From positions 3,720,001-3,784,000 of the forward strand of contig NZ_CP157428.1 of the NCBI RefSeq assembly GCF_041021895.1: 64,000 nucleotides of DNA. The letters are read 5' to 3'. This document shows, in pieces, positions 19,580 through 28,971 of this stretch (within the stretch, counting starts at the first letter, position 1; the number at the start of each line of letters is the position of its first letter). The position numbers were made by a program, and so were the translations under genes. The stretch is from Acinetobacter sp. XH1741 (GTDB lineage Bacteria; Pseudomonadota; Gammaproteobacteria; Pseudomonadales; Moraxellaceae). Under the pieces are notes generated by a model that saw only the letters and a program-made list of their open reading frames with translations, did no database searches and was not told the origin of the DNA.

Positions 19580-20392
19580 ATGATCCATAAAATTCATCAT
19601 TTAAAATGCGGCAGTATGTGTCCTGTCTGCGCACCTTTATTTGGACAAAAGGGCTGGAAGGCGGAGATAGTGTGTCATTGTCTTTTAGTAGAAACCGATC
19701 GAGGCCTTGTGCTTATTGATACAGGCTTTGGTTTACAAGACTATTTACATATGCAGCAGCGCCTTGGCTCTTTAGTTAAACGTTTGGGGAAAATTGAATC
19801 GAATCTTGAATTCAGTGCTATTCAGCAAATTCAAAAACTTGGATTTCATCCTAAAGACGTACAACATATCTTCATTACCCACCTCGATTTTGATCATGCA
19901 GGCGGCATTTCGGACTTCCCCCACGCCACAGTACACGTACTAGCTGCTGAATATAACGCTGCTCAACTACCCAACTTTAAAGGTAAGCTTCGTTATAGAA
20001 CCAATCAATATAACCATCACCGCTATTGGAATTTTGTTGAAGATCAGCAAGGTGAAAAATGGTTCAACCTTGAAAAAGTAAAAGGTTTCCCGCTGTTCCA
20101 AGATGAAATATTAATGATTCCACTCTTAGGCCATTCAGCAGGCCATTGTGGTATTGCCATTAAACAACAAGATCAGTGGTTGTTGTTTTGCGGAGATGCT
20201 TATTATTCACATCTAGAATTAAACCCTACAAATAAATTAAGGCCTCTTAGGCTTATAGAAAAAACATTTGCAGAGGATAACGACAAACGTGTTATTAACC
20301 TTAAAAAGCTACAATATTTGGCTCAACATGAACCAAATATTGAAATCATTTGCGCCCATGATCCTCATGATCTTCGACGGTACCAAACATGA
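19580..20392 (+). CDS. MBL-fold metallo-hydrolase (lactonase-like)
   Basis: A 270-residue metallo-beta-lactamase-fold protein. Visible elements are VLIDTGFGLQDY, the metal motif ITHLDFDHAGG (residues 99-109), LGHSAGHCGIAI and LFCGDAYYSHLE. The usual HxHxDH is HxDxDH here (His101, Asp103, Asp105, His106), a variant also found in some AHL-lactonase-like hydrolases. The frame is open from 19412, but that upstream part would overlap the terminator at 19476, so I start at ATG 19580. AAGGAG lies about 20 bases upstream of it, farther than normal. The stop overlaps the start of the phosphatase gene by four bases. Substrate unknown. Confidence 0.85.
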   Translation: MIHKIHHLKCGSMCPVCAPLFGQKGWKAEIVCHCLLVETDRGLVLIDTGFGLQDYLHMQQRLGSLVKRLGKIESNLEFSAIQQIQKLGFHPKDVQHIFITHLDFDHAGGISDFPHATVHVLAAEYNAAQLPNFKGKLRYRTNQYNHHRYWNFVEDQQGEKWFNLEKVKGFPLFQDEILMIPLLGHSAGHCGIAIKQQDQWLLFCGDAYYSHLELNPTNKLRPLRLIEKTFAEDNDKRVINLKKLQYLAQHEPNIEIICAHDPHDLRRYQT

Positions 20393-20967
20393 AAAAAATT
20401 TTACTCATTGCGCTTGCTCTATGTTTAAGCCTACAAGGTTGTATGCAACATGAAAGTATTGTACAGGCGCAGAGACCTAAAGATTGGGCAAGCTTAGTTT
20501 CTCAAAACCATAATTTTTATCAGGTGAGCAACGACATTTTTCGTAGTGAACAACCGAATACTATGATGATTCCTGAGTTAAAAAACCATCAAATTGGGAC
20601 GATTATTAATTTAAGAGCCAAGGATTCAGATAGTGTGGTTTTTAAAAATGAAAATTTCAATCTTGTTCATATACCGATTAATACATGGGCGATTAACCGA
20701 CAAGACCTGTTAAAAGTCATGCAACAAATTAAAATTGCCAAGCAAAATAATCAACGTGTTTTATTACATTGCTATCATGGTTCAGACCGTACTGGCGCTA
20801 GTATTGCTATGTATCGAATTATTTTTGAGCATTGGGCAATCGATGATGCTGTTAAAGAAATGCAGCAAGGTGGATATGGCTATCATATTATTTGGAAAAA
20901 TATTGACCATTTATTTACCCCTGAAAATGTAAAATGGATTCAACAGCAACTGTCAAATCCATCTTAA
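20389..20967 (+). CDS. Lipoprotein with tyrosine/dual-specificity phosphatase domain
   Basis: A 192-residue protein with a lipoprotein signal (LSLQGC, Cys18), so it is probably anchored in the periplasm or outer membrane. The phosphatase signature HCYHGSDRTG (residues 127-136) contains nucleophile Cys128 and Arg134 of the CX5R loop. NLRAKDSDS near residue 74-82 fits the general-acid region of DSP-type enzymes. The gene starts inside the stop of the metallo-hydrolase gene (ATGA overlap), implying translational coupling. A periplasmic phosphatase of this class is unusual; the target could be phosphoprotein, phosphoinositol-like or sugar phosphate and cannot be told from sequence. Confidence 0.85.
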   Translation: MKKILLIALALCLSLQGCMQHESIVQAQRPKDWASLVSQNHNFYQVSNDIFRSEQPNTMMIPELKNHQIGTIINLRAKDSDSVVFKNENFNLVHIPINTWAINRQDLLKVMQQIKIAKQNNQRVLLHCYHGSDRTGASIAMYRIIFEHWAIDDAVKEMQQGGYGYHIIWKNIDHLFTPENVKWIQQQLSNPS

Positions 20968-20993
20968 CTTTTTGAGTAAAAACTTAAATCAGG

Positions 20994-22073
20994 TTATCGC
21001 TGATCTAGCGGTACCCAATCGATTACCCATGCTGACTTCATATTTAAGCTGGAGTCAGAGGTAATTTTCTTACGAGCTGCATCTGCGGTATCACGGTCTT
21101 TCGATGGTCCAACCATAATACGAATACCTTTACTGGTTGGGCTTGTCGTAACCTTATAGCCTTTAGCACGTAGTTTAGACACAACAGAGTCAGCATTTGC
21201 CTGATTGGCAGCCAATGCAACTTGTACCATCCATTTTTTATCGCCATTTTCAAGCAAATCACGCGCTTTCTCAGCTTCGGCTTTTTTCTCAGCCTCAGCT
21301 TTATGCTTAGTTTCTGCTTTCTTTTCTGCTTCTGCATGTTTCTTAGCTTCAGCTTTCTTTTCTGCCTCAGCTTGATGTTTTGCTTCTGCTTTTTTATCTG
21401 CTTCAGCCTGACGTTTAGCTTCTGCTTTTTTATCTGCTTCGGCCTGACGTTTAGCTTCTGCTGCTTTCTTTTCAGCTTCAGCTTGACGTTTTGCCTCAGC
21501 TGCCTTTTTATCAGCTTCAGCTTGACGCTTTGCTTCAGCCGCTTTTTTGTCAGCTTCAGCTTGCTTCTTTACTTCTGCCACTTTTTTATCGGCATCTGCT
21601 TTAGCTGTATCTACTGTCTTTTTTGTATCATTTTGCTGAGCTTTTGCCTTACCCTCCCCAGCAACTTCGGGAGGAATATTATCTGAGCTTTCTTGTGCAG
21701 CAGCTCGACGAGCATTAATCGCTGCATATTCAGCAGCAGCTTTACGCGCAGCATCAGCTTCGGCCTGTTGTTGCATTGCCAAGAACTGGGCAGCACGAGC
21801 TTCTTGTTCTGCTACAGCTTTTTCACGAGAGCGACGTTGTTCTTCAAGAAGACGTTTTTCTGTTTCAACATCCACTGCAAGTGGCTGAAGCTGTACCATC
21901 TGCCCTTCTTGAGCTGATTGCTTTGGTTTGGCGTGTAGTTTCGGTGATGTTGATGTTTGGGGCTGAGCACCCACATGTTTTATTTCTTCATTTCCTTTTA
22001 GAAGTAATGCTGCCAATAAAACACCACCACCTAATAAAACAACGCCACCCATCCAGCGTTGTTTGTTATTCAT
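20994..22073 (-). CDS. SPOR-domain membrane protein with TolA-like Lys/Ala repeats
   Basis: A single-pass inner-membrane protein of about 359 residues, similar in layout to DedD/FtsN. After MNNKQRWMGGVVLLGGGVLL (one membrane segment) comes a charged Ala/Lys/Glu/Gln region predicted as a long coiled helix, with tandem AEAKRQAEADKKA-type repeats around residues 175-265. The C-terminus has a SPOR domain (WMVQVALAANQANADSVVSK) that binds denuded peptidoglycan at the septum. ATG at 22073 has GGAAGA at good spacing and overlaps the folC stop by four bases; ATG at 22079 is also possible. It occupies the dedD position next to folC, as in Pseudomonas and E. coli. Confidence 0.85.
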   Translation of the reverse strand: MNNKQRWMGGVVLLGGGVLLAALLLKGNEEIKHVGAQPQTSTSPKLHAKPKQSAQEGQMVQLQPLAVDVETEKRLLEEQRRSREKAVAEQEARAAQFLAMQQQAEADAARKAAAEYAAINARRAAAQESSDNIPPEVAGEGKAKAQQNDTKKTVDTAKADADKKVAEVKKQAEADKKAAEAKRQAEADKKAAEAKRQAEAEKKAAEAKRQAEADKKAEAKRQAEADKKAEAKHQAEAEKKAEAKKHAEAEKKAETKHKAEAEKKAEAEKARDLLENGDKKWMVQVALAANQANADSVVSKLRAKGYKVTTSPTSKGIRIMVGPSKDRDTADAARKKITSDSSLNMKSAWVIDWVPLDQR

Positions 22074-23356
22074 TGACATTCTTCCAAATACTCCCAAATC
22101 GCTTCTAAAGTATGAAACGAACCACAGGCCAAAATCAGCTGATTGTTATTTGTTTGCTCAAGCGCTGATTTAAAAGCCTCTTTGATATTGCCAAATTGTT
22201 GTACTGTCTGGCCTTGCAGGGCATCATTCAATTGCTGAATCGGTGCAGCACGCGGCACATTCAACTCAGCAATTTTCCAATGTAAAACAGTAGTTTTCAA
22301 TAAATCCACTACTGATTTTATATCTTTATCTGCCAGCATTGAAAATACTGCGACAACTTCTGTGTACTGTTTATTGTATTCTAAGAAATTTCGCAATTGC
22401 TTTAACAAAAATTCAACACCATGAGGATTGTGTCCGGCATCAAAAATTATGGTTTTTCCATTGACTTGACGTACTTCAAAGCGTCCTGCCAAGCGTGCAT
22501 TTTCAATCCCTTGCTCTAGCGCTAATTGAGAGATTTCAAGTCCGCTATTTAATACAGCGGCAACCGCACCTGCAATATTTTCAATCGCAAGCGTCCCTAA
22601 CGGTAACTTTAAAGTAGTGCCTTCACTTGCAAAATACCAATGCTTTCCATCATCGGCAATTTTATAAAAATAGTCTTTATGAATAGTATATAGCGTTGCT
22701 TCCGAGATATTTGCTTTATCTTGAATAGCTTGGGGTAAAGGTTGCTCACCTGCAAAAATTACAGGAATATGAGGACGAATAATACCTGCTTTTTCAAAAG
22801 CAATTTTCTCAATGGTATCACCTAACCAGTCTATATGATCTAGACCAATATTTGTGATTACGGCGATATCAGGGTCAATGACATTGACGACATCTAGACG
22901 TCCACCCAACCCCACTTCAAGTACCCACACATCGCATTGTTGCTGCTTAAAAATGACAAAAGCAGCCAAAGTGGTTGCTTCAAAAAACGATAAGCTTAGA
23001 TCGCAATCACGACGAGCCTGATCAACTTGTACAAAAGCATCAATCAGGCTTTGATCATCAACTTCAACTCCACCCAACTTGACTCGCTCGTTAAAACGAT
23101 AGATATGCGGTGATTGGTACAACCCAACTTTATACCCTTGTGCATTTAATATAGACGCAAGTGTTGTTGTCGTTGAACCTTTCCCGTTTGTTCCAGCAAC
23201 AGTAAAAACTTTAGCAGCGGGTTTCGTCACGCCTAATTTTTCTGCTACGGGAATAACACGTTCCAGACCAAGATCGATCCCTGTAACGTGAACATGGCTC
23301 CAATAATTGAGCCATGTATCTAAAGAGTCTATTGAAAGTGGAGCTTGTTGTTTCAA
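22070..23356 (-). CDS. folC: Bifunctional dihydrofolate synthase / folylpolyglutamate synthase
   Basis: This enzyme adds glutamate to dihydropteroate and then to tetrahydrofolate. The protein is 428 residues, the normal size. The P-loop is VAGTNGKGSTTTTLASIL near residue 55, and ITNIGLDHIDWLGDTIEKIA and FDAGHNPHGVEFLL are typical Mur-ligase-family motifs. It overlaps accD upstream and the SPOR gene downstream by four bases each, so trpA-accD-folC-SPOR look like one translationally coupled operon. Confidence 0.95.
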   Translation of the reverse strand: MKQQAPLSIDSLDTWLNYWSHVHVTGIDLGLERVIPVAEKLGVTKPAAKVFTVAGTNGKGSTTTTLASILNAQGYKVGLYQSPHIYRFNERVKLGGVEVDDQSLIDAFVQVDQARRDCDLSLSFFEATTLAAFVIFKQQQCDVWVLEVGLGGRLDVVNVIDPDIAVITNIGLDHIDWLGDTIEKIAFEKAGIIRPHIPVIFAGEQPLPQAIQDKANISEATLYTIHKDYFYKIADDGKHWYFASEGTTLKLPLGTLAIENIAGAVAAVLNSGLEISQLALEQGIENARLAGRFEVRQVNGKTIIFDAGHNPHGVEFLLKQLRNFLEYNKQYTEVVAVFSMLADKDIKSVVDLLKTTVLHWKIAELNVPRAAPIQQLNDALQGQTVQQFGNIKEAFKSALEQTNNNQLILACGSFHTLEAIWEYLEECQ

Positions 23357-24249
23357 GGTAAGTTCATCAATTTCGATACAAGTCGAGATACAGTATCACG
23401 TAAAGCATGGCGATGAACAATCTGATCGATTACACCATGATCAAGCAAATATTCAGCACGTTGGAATGGTTCTTCCAATGTTTCACGTACAGTTTGTTCA
23501 ATTACACGTTTACCTGCAAAACCAATCATCGCTTTAGGTTCAGCAATATGAATATCACCCAACATTGCTAAAGAAGCTGTTACACCGCCATATACTGGAT
23601 GTGTTAACACTACGATGTAAGGTAAACCTGCATCTTTTAATTTTTGAATTGCAGCAGAAGTACGCGCCATTTGCATAAGTGACAACATACCTTCTTGCAT
23701 ACGCGCACCACCAGAAGCTGCAAAGCAGATTAATGGTTGGCGTTTTTCAATTGCAAGCTCGGCAGCCTGAACGAAACGGTCACCAACTACAGTACCCATT
23801 GAGCCACCCATAAAGTCGAACTCAAAAGCACATGCAATCATGTCTACGCCATTTAAGTTACCTTGCATGGCAATTAACGCTTCCGTTTCACCAGTTTTGG
23901 TTTGCGCTTCACGCATACGTTCTGGATATGGTTTGCTATCAACAAACTTCAATGGATCTTTCGCGCTAAACTCTTGACCTAATTCAGTCACAACATTGTC
24001 GAAGAACCAGTTTAAGCGGTCACGAGCTTTCATTTTTAAGTGTTCGTCACACTGCGGACATACGTACGCGTTGAAAGATATTGCAGTACGCGTCACTAAA
24101 GCATGACATTCAGGGCACTCAATAGTCGGCTCGGTAAATGTTGCTTTGAGAGTTTGTTGCTCATCTGCAACTTCAATACCTGGTACTGGACGCTGTGTCC
24201 ATGGTGTCGAAGGGCTAAGAACTTTCCCTGATTTCACTTCTTGATTCAT
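23353..24249 (-). CDS. accD: Acetyl-CoA carboxylase carboxyltransferase subunit beta
   Basis: Transfers carboxyl from biotin to acetyl-CoA for the first step of fatty-acid synthesis, in complex with AccA. The 298-residue protein has the N-terminal four-Cys zinc finger (IECPECHALVTRTA then VCPQCDEHLKM), and the crotonase-fold core contains ASGGARMQEGMLSLMQMA and HPVYGGVTASLAMLGD. Stop and start overlap with folC and trpA by four bases each. Confidence 0.97.
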   Translation of the reverse strand: MNQEVKSGKVLSPSTPWTQRPVPGIEVADEQQTLKATFTEPTIECPECHALVTRTAISFNAYVCPQCDEHLKMKARDRLNWFFDNVVTELGQEFSAKDPLKFVDSKPYPERMREAQTKTGETEALIAMQGNLNGVDMIACAFEFDFMGGSMGTVVGDRFVQAAELAIEKRQPLICFAASGGARMQEGMLSLMQMARTSAAIQKLKDAGLPYIVVLTHPVYGGVTASLAMLGDIHIAEPKAMIGFAGKRVIEQTVRETLEEPFQRAEYLLDHGVIDQIVHRHALRDTVSRLVSKLMNLP

Positions 24250-25049
24250 ACTAACTCATCGAGCGCTGCTCGAAGCTCCTTGACTTTATTCACCGTCTGT
24301 TCAACAGCTTCATCAGCTGCCAACGTTGCAAAAGATTTAACGAAAGCACTACCTACAATCACAGCATCGGCAACACTACCCATCGCTTTCGCAGAAGCAG
24401 CATCACTAATACCAAAACCAACGCCAACAGGAACGTTAGTTACACTCTTGATTTTCTCAATACGTGCCGCAGCTTCAGAAGTATCTAAAGTCGCTGCACC
24501 AGTCACACCTTTAAGTGAAACATAGTAGATAAATCCACTCGCCTGATTCGCTACATGTTGAATACGTTGGTCAGTTGAGGTCGGTGCAAGTAAGAAAATT
24601 TGGTCCATATCATGCTGTTTTAAGATCGCACCAAATTCTTTTGACTCTTCTGGTGGTAAATCCACAAGTAATAAGCCATCTACACCACATTGTTTCGCAT
24701 AAGAAACAAACTTCTCGTAACCAATCACTTCAACCGGATTGAGATATCCCATCAAAACAACAGGTGTATCCTGATCCTGTTCACGAAATTTTTTTACCAT
24801 GTTAAGTGCATCGAGGGTGTTAGTCCCTGCTGCAAGTGCGCGTTCAGCAGCAAGTGCAATTACCGGACCATCAGCCATCGGATCTGAAAATGGTAAACCA
24901 AGCTCAATGACGTCTACTCCTGCCGCAACCATTTTATGAAGTAACGGAACTGTTACTTGTGGCTGTGGATCACCCGCCATGACGTAAGATACAAGCGCTT
25001 TACGTTGTTGGGACTGCAACTTTTCAAAACGGGTGGCAAGACGTGACAT
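24246..25049 (-). CDS. trpA: Tryptophan synthase alpha chain
   Basis: Cleaves indole-3-glycerol phosphate to indole and glyceraldehyde 3-phosphate, passing indole to TrpB. The protein is 267 residues. The catalytic Glu and Asp lie in VDVIELGLPFSDPMADGPVI and near GVDGLLLVDLPPEES, and the phosphate-binding region is PVGVGFGISDAASAK. It heads the accD-folC operon and is separated from trpB by about 4.4 kb of unrelated genes on mixed strands. Confidence 0.97.
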   Translation of the reverse strand: MSRLATRFEKLQSQQRKALVSYVMAGDPQPQVTVPLLHKMVAAGVDVIELGLPFSDPMADGPVIALAAERALAAGTNTLDALNMVKKFREQDQDTPVVLMGYLNPVEVIGYEKFVSYAKQCGVDGLLLVDLPPEESKEFGAILKQHDMDQIFLLAPTSTDQRIQHVANQASGFIYYVSLKGVTGAATLDTSEAAARIEKIKSVTNVPVGVGFGISDAASAKAMGSVADAVIVGSAFVKSFATLAADEAVEQTVNKVKELRAALDELV

Positions 25050-25293
25050 AGGGTTGTGCTTTCCTTGAATTATTTAAAATTGAGGAGTTGTTTGTAGAAA
25101 TACAAGAACATCGCATTTTAACGCTATTTTTTGTTCATTGAACAGCTCTAACGTTATGGCGATATTCGATTGTATGATTCATACAACCCATGGCGTACAT
25201 TTATCAATATTTTGAAACTTTTCTCAATGATCAAAGCTTCCTATTTTTGAGCCATTATTGGGTTGTGTTTCGAATAAAAAAACATCAAAAAAT

Positions 25294-26343
25294 CTATTTC
25301 GCTATAGTTTTATGGGTGAGCTGTAATTGTTTTTTACGAGCTAATAAAGTTTGGCCTGTTAAATTTTTATGTGCTCTGGCAAGTGCAGACTGATCTGAAT
25401 AACCCAACTGCTCGGCAATTGCAGTAAGGCTTTCATTTTGACTCAACAATATTTCGCAGCGTTTCATACGCTCGGCATCTAAAATTAATTTAAATGAAGT
25501 GTTTAACGACTGTAGTTGGCGTTGCAAACTCCGTACCGAAATATTCAATTCGATGGCAATATCTTCTATTTTAGGAGCCTGTTGCTTTTGCTTAAAATAT
25601 TCCTGAACGATCCAATGTATTTGTTGAGCGAGGTCTGTGTAATTTTTCCGTTGAGCCAAAGCATCTTCAGCTTGTTTTACTAAAAGTTGTACTAAAGTTG
25701 GGTCAGCATGCTGAGGCCGAGCATTTAACCCTTCACTTGCAAAAGTTAATGCATAGTACGGTTGTTCAAATGAAATTTTACACTGAAAGAAACGCTGATA
25801 ATGAACGAATGGACTTCGAGCTCGGTGTACGAACTCCACATGCTGCAACAGAAAATCATGTAATGGGACGATCTCTTTAGCAAGTTGTACCATTGCGGCT
25901 AAGGTTAACTCACTAAGTACAATATTACTCGAATCTACCAAAGGCCAATATAAGCGAATTTTGGAAGCATCCTGTTCGATTTGCATAGGTACAACTTGTT
26001 CACCATCAATCACCAACCGATGAAATCTAGCAATATACTCAACCACTTGACCTAAATTATCACTTCGGGATGCCATATAACCGAGCACCCCAAAGTTGGC
26101 AGGTGTAATACAGGTTGCCATTTCTAAAGCCAAATTAGTGACCTGTAACCGAGATTCAGTCAGCTCTAAAAGCTCAATAAAAAGATGCAAAGAAGACTGA
26201 GCATCAATAGAAGTCGATAAAATATTTTGAACTTGGCGAGCTTGAAATTGGGTTAAATCAAGTTCCTGCCAATCTATTTCCCTTTCTTTTAAATACGTAT
26301 TCCAAAGGTAAAAGTATCCATTTGAGATCGTAAAGTCTCTCAT
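25294..26343 (-). CDS. AraC-family transcriptional regulator
   Basis: A DNA-binding regulator of 349 residues. The N-terminal domain is of the arabinose-binding-like (PF12625) type, and the C-terminus has the AraC helix-turn-helix pair (IEDIAIELNISVRSLQRQLQ and SLTAIAEQLGYSDQSALARA). ATG at 26343 has AAGGAAA at good spacing; the 17-codon upstream extension is not needed. It diverges from the metal-dependent hydrolase gene over about 118 bp and is its most likely target. Effector unknown. Confidence 0.87.
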   Translation of the reverse strand: MRDFTISNGYFYLWNTYLKEREIDWQELDLTQFQARQVQNILSTSIDAQSSLHLFIELLELTESRLQVTNLALEMATCITPANFGVLGYMASRSDNLGQVVEYIARFHRLVIDGEQVVPMQIEQDASKIRLYWPLVDSSNIVLSELTLAAMVQLAKEIVPLHDFLLQHVEFVHRARSPFVHYQRFFQCKISFEQPYYALTFASEGLNARPQHADPTLVQLLVKQAEDALAQRKNYTDLAQQIHWIVQEYFKQKQQAPKIEDIAIELNISVRSLQRQLQSLNTSFKLILDAERMKRCEILLSQNESLTAIAEQLGYSDQSALARAHKNLTGQTLLARKKQLQLTHKTIAK

Positions 26344-26461
26344 GGCGTTTCCTTTTTTACTGCCATTTGTCGCAAACTGTATAAAAATTGGCAATAACTG
26401 TCAAAACAAAGCCGACCAATCACGACATACTAATGAAAAGCTTAGTTGCGAGAAATAAAAA

Positions 26462-27337
26462 ATGAACGCACATGTTTCTTATCAGGTCGAGCCAGTAGTT
26501 CGTAAAGATCTAGATTTTCACTTAAACGAAGCACCACGCTTTTGGTTTAATAATGATCCTTTTTTAACTCGTATGTTTGATGCACTCAGCTTAACTTTTC
26601 CAGATGGAGAACGTTATTTTATTGAGTGTGTGCGTATGTTTCGCGACAAAATTGATGATCCGGAACTTCAAAGACGAGTTGCTGACTTTATTAAACAAGA
26701 AGCTCAACACGGTATTGCTCATGACAAAATGAATCAGCTCATGAAAGAACAAGGCATGCCTGTTGAACAGTTCACAACCACCCTTAAAAGAATTTTCCGT
26801 TTTGAGTTAACTAACCGCTCACCGCAATATAACATTGCAATGACAGCGGCGGCTGAACATTTAACAGCGTTAATGGCAGAAACCTTCTATAGCAATAAAA
26901 AAACCTTGGAAAATGCTCACCCATATGTGCGCGCTCTGTTTGCTTGGCATGCTATTGAAGAAATGGAACATCGTGATGTGGCATTTGATGTCATGAAGCA
27001 AGTGGGGGAAGTACCAGAGTCAACACGTCGTTTTGTACTCGTTTTTACCACTGTCCTTATGTTAGGTTTTACGCTTTATAGAACCAATATCATGCTGAAA
27101 TGTGATGGCTTTAGCTCTAGACAAAGACTATTAATGACTCTTAAAGGTTTACCTTGGTTTTTTGGTAAAAATGGCACATTAACCGCCATGAAAAACCAAT
27201 ATCTGGACTGGTTTAAAAAAGATTTTCACCCAAGCCAACACCCAGTTATTCGTCAGTACCCTGTTTGGATTGAAACTCTAGAAAAAACCAATGATCCGAT
27301 TGCAGCTGGTGAAGCATTTTGGCAAGCAGGTCTATGA
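26462..27337 (+). CDS. Predicted metal-dependent hydrolase (PF10118 family)
   Basis: A 291-residue helical protein of the PF10118 family. Conserved acidic and His residues occur in a di-iron-like pattern: FPDGERYFIECVRMF, FIKQEAQHGIAHDKMN, AAAEHLTALMAETF and FAWHAIEEMEHRDVAFDVM. The repeated E...ExxH spacing suggests a dinuclear metal site, as in ferritin-like enzymes, although the family has not been characterised well. It diverges from an AraC-type gene and ends 8 bp from the convergent DUF2804 gene. Substrate unknown. Confidence 0.85.
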   Translation: MNAHVSYQVEPVVRKDLDFHLNEAPRFWFNNDPFLTRMFDALSLTFPDGERYFIECVRMFRDKIDDPELQRRVADFIKQEAQHGIAHDKMNQLMKEQGMPVEQFTTTLKRIFRFELTNRSPQYNIAMTAAAEHLTALMAETFYSNKKTLENAHPYVRALFAWHAIEEMEHRDVAFDVMKQVGEVPESTRRFVLVFTTVLMLGFTLYRTNIMLKCDGFSSRQRLLMTLKGLPWFFGKNGTLTAMKNQYLDWFKKDFHPSQHPVIRQYPVWIETLEKTNDPIAAGEAFWQAGL

Positions 27338-27345
27338 CCTGCTTG

Positions 27346-28341
27346 TTACCATTTTGCATAATGTTGTTCTAATAGACCGTATTGCGCATTACAAGTAATG
27401 ATATTAGCTGTCTCATGCTCAATCGTACCGCTAATTTTAGCCTGCCACTGGTTAAACTGACTGCCTATCATTCTTAGATTAATGTTTTCGTATCGGCACC
27501 AGCCAATCTGCACTTGTAGATTAAGTTTTTGATCTAAAGAGCTAATTTTCCATAACTCATCATTTACTTTTTCAAATAAGACATCTGTAAGTGGAAATAA
27601 AACACCATTCACCCATAAACAGTTTTCATTCCCAAAACTTTCATTCACACCCGAAGCTAAATTTAAACCAATACGTCTTCCCTGCTCATCCCAAAAATTA
27701 CATGAGAGCCAAAACCAAGCTGTCTCAGGTCGCAAAAACCCACAGGTATCATCTAAGGATGCAAATGTTTGTTCATCAAATTGCACAACTTGATTGTGCT
27801 TATTAATAAACATTCCTTCTACAGCCAAAGTGGTCTGCTTTTGGGTATAAGTCCAACCATTAATACCTGTAGGAGAACACAAACTTAATATATCTGTTCC
27901 TGCGCAAAAAATTCGAGCGCTGAGTTGAATCTCCCCATATTTAGTCACTCGTATGTATCGCACGCCATTGGCATGTTGAATATCAATTTGATAAGGCGAT
28001 TTAGAAAAATAGCTTTGATTAAACAGCGGCTGTTCATCAAGATAGGTTTTATGACCTAATGGTTGAATCGCGTTCCATTCAATCACTTGCTCTGTTTTAT
28101 GGTCATAAATATAGAAAAAACCGTGCCCGACCCAGCCAATATCTGCAATAGCTAGACCAATACTATAGTGTTCATGCTGAATACCGCAGAATTTAAATTT
28201 TTTATATTTTAATTGCTTACGCCAGCCTGTTAAAACTTTGCCATAAGGTGTTTTATAAATATAACGTTGTATATGAATAGTGGATGGTACAGATTCAAAA
28301 CGCCCGTAACGAGGCTGTCCATTTTCTTGAATTAAATCCAT
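27346..28341 (-). CDS. DUF2804 family protein
   Basis: A 331-residue cytosolic protein of the DUF2804 family. It starts with MDLIQENGQPRYGRFES and is rich in beta strands and aromatic residues (for example FKFCGIQHEHYSIGLAIADI; NGWTYTQKQTTLAVEG; TAWFWLSCNFWDEQGRRIGL), which fits a beta-sandwich or lipocalin-like fold. No catalytic motif is evident. Its function is unknown. It converges on the metal-dependent hydrolase gene with 8 bp between stops, which suggests separate transcription. Confidence 0.8.
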   Translation of the reverse strand: MDLIQENGQPRYGRFESVPSTIHIQRYIYKTPYGKVLTGWRKQLKYKKFKFCGIQHEHYSIGLAIADIGWVGHGFFYIYDHKTEQVIEWNAIQPLGHKTYLDEQPLFNQSYFSKSPYQIDIQHANGVRYIRVTKYGEIQLSARIFCAGTDILSLCSPTGINGWTYTQKQTTLAVEGMFINKHNQVVQFDEQTFASLDDTCGFLRPETAWFWLSCNFWDEQGRRIGLNLASGVNESFGNENCLWVNGVLFPLTDVLFEKVNDELWKISSLDQKLNLQVQIGWCRYENINLRMIGSQFNQWQAKISGTIEHETANIITCNAQYGLLEQHYAKW

Positions 28342-28451
28342 TCTTTATTATCCGTTTATTTCTTGCTCACCACCTAGTCATAATAGACTGTTCACTGAGC
28401 AATTGGCTACACATCTGGCTGATCTTCAAATGACTTTTCGATGAACAATAA

Positions 28452-28479
28452 AAAAAGAGCATATAAATATGCTCTTTTT
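28452..28479 (-). terminator. Terminator upstream of the DUF2804 gene
   Basis: Arms AAAAAGAGCATAT and ATATGCTCTTTTT with a 2-base loop, symmetrical so it works on either strand. It most likely ends transcription coming from the small acidic protein gene at 28607-28819. Confidence 0.88.
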
Positions 28480-28606
28480 CTGATATTCACTTAAATCTAA
28501 ATTCAATAACTTAAACTCTTTGAGGGTCTGTCTAAGTGGTTGTGATCCGATTTATCAACAAAATCAAATTCAACTCGAGATTTAAGTGTACTTCAATTTC
28601 TAAAAA

Positions 28607-28819
28607 TTAAGCGTCATCATCACTCTGTTGTTGTTCTGGCTCTGATTCCTGCTCGCTATCTTTATTTTCCAATTTATTTTCAGCGATTTTCGCTGCTTCA
28701 TAACCTGCAAAAGCACTCGCTGCTTTTTCAAGAATACCTGCATCTGGATCTAATTTATCGACACCTTGTTCCGCGATAATAGCACCAGCAATTTTACCTA
28801 CTTCATCTAAAAGACCCAT
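28607..28819 (-). CDS. Small acidic protein of unknown function
   Basis: A 70-residue protein. ATG at 28819 (MGLLDEVGKIAGAIIAEQGV) has GGAG at good spacing; the longer upstream frame has no such signal and I reject it. The N-terminal half is an amphipathic helix region, and the C-terminal 20 residues are nearly all Glu, Gln, Asp and Ser, ending QQQSDDDA. No family recognised. It has no signal peptide, so it is probably cytosolic. Confidence 0.75.
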   Translation of the reverse strand: MGLLDEVGKIAGAIIAEQGVDKLDPDAGILEKAASAFAGYEAAKIAENKLENKDSEQESEPEQQQSDDDA

Positions 28820-28971
28820 TTTGTTTACTCCAAAGAGCTTATGTTGAGCTTCTAGTCTAAGCACATTAATTGTAAATAGTGCTACAAAAAAGTTGCGATT
28901 TGAGAGAGCTATACATGAGATCGGCAACTTTTTATATTTTATTTTTAACTTTAAGCTTTTTTTAAGAACAA

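Noticed and set aside
21222..21686. Plus-strand frame of 154 codons rich in Phe, Cys and Leu
   Set aside because: It is the antisense shadow of the Lys/Ala/Glu repeats in the SPOR protein; the Phe/Cys pattern is produced by the repeated codons.
25190..25393. Plus-strand frame of 67 codons downstream of the AraC-type gene
   Set aside because: It overlaps the 3' end of the regulator on the other strand, and no ribosome site or homology is visible.
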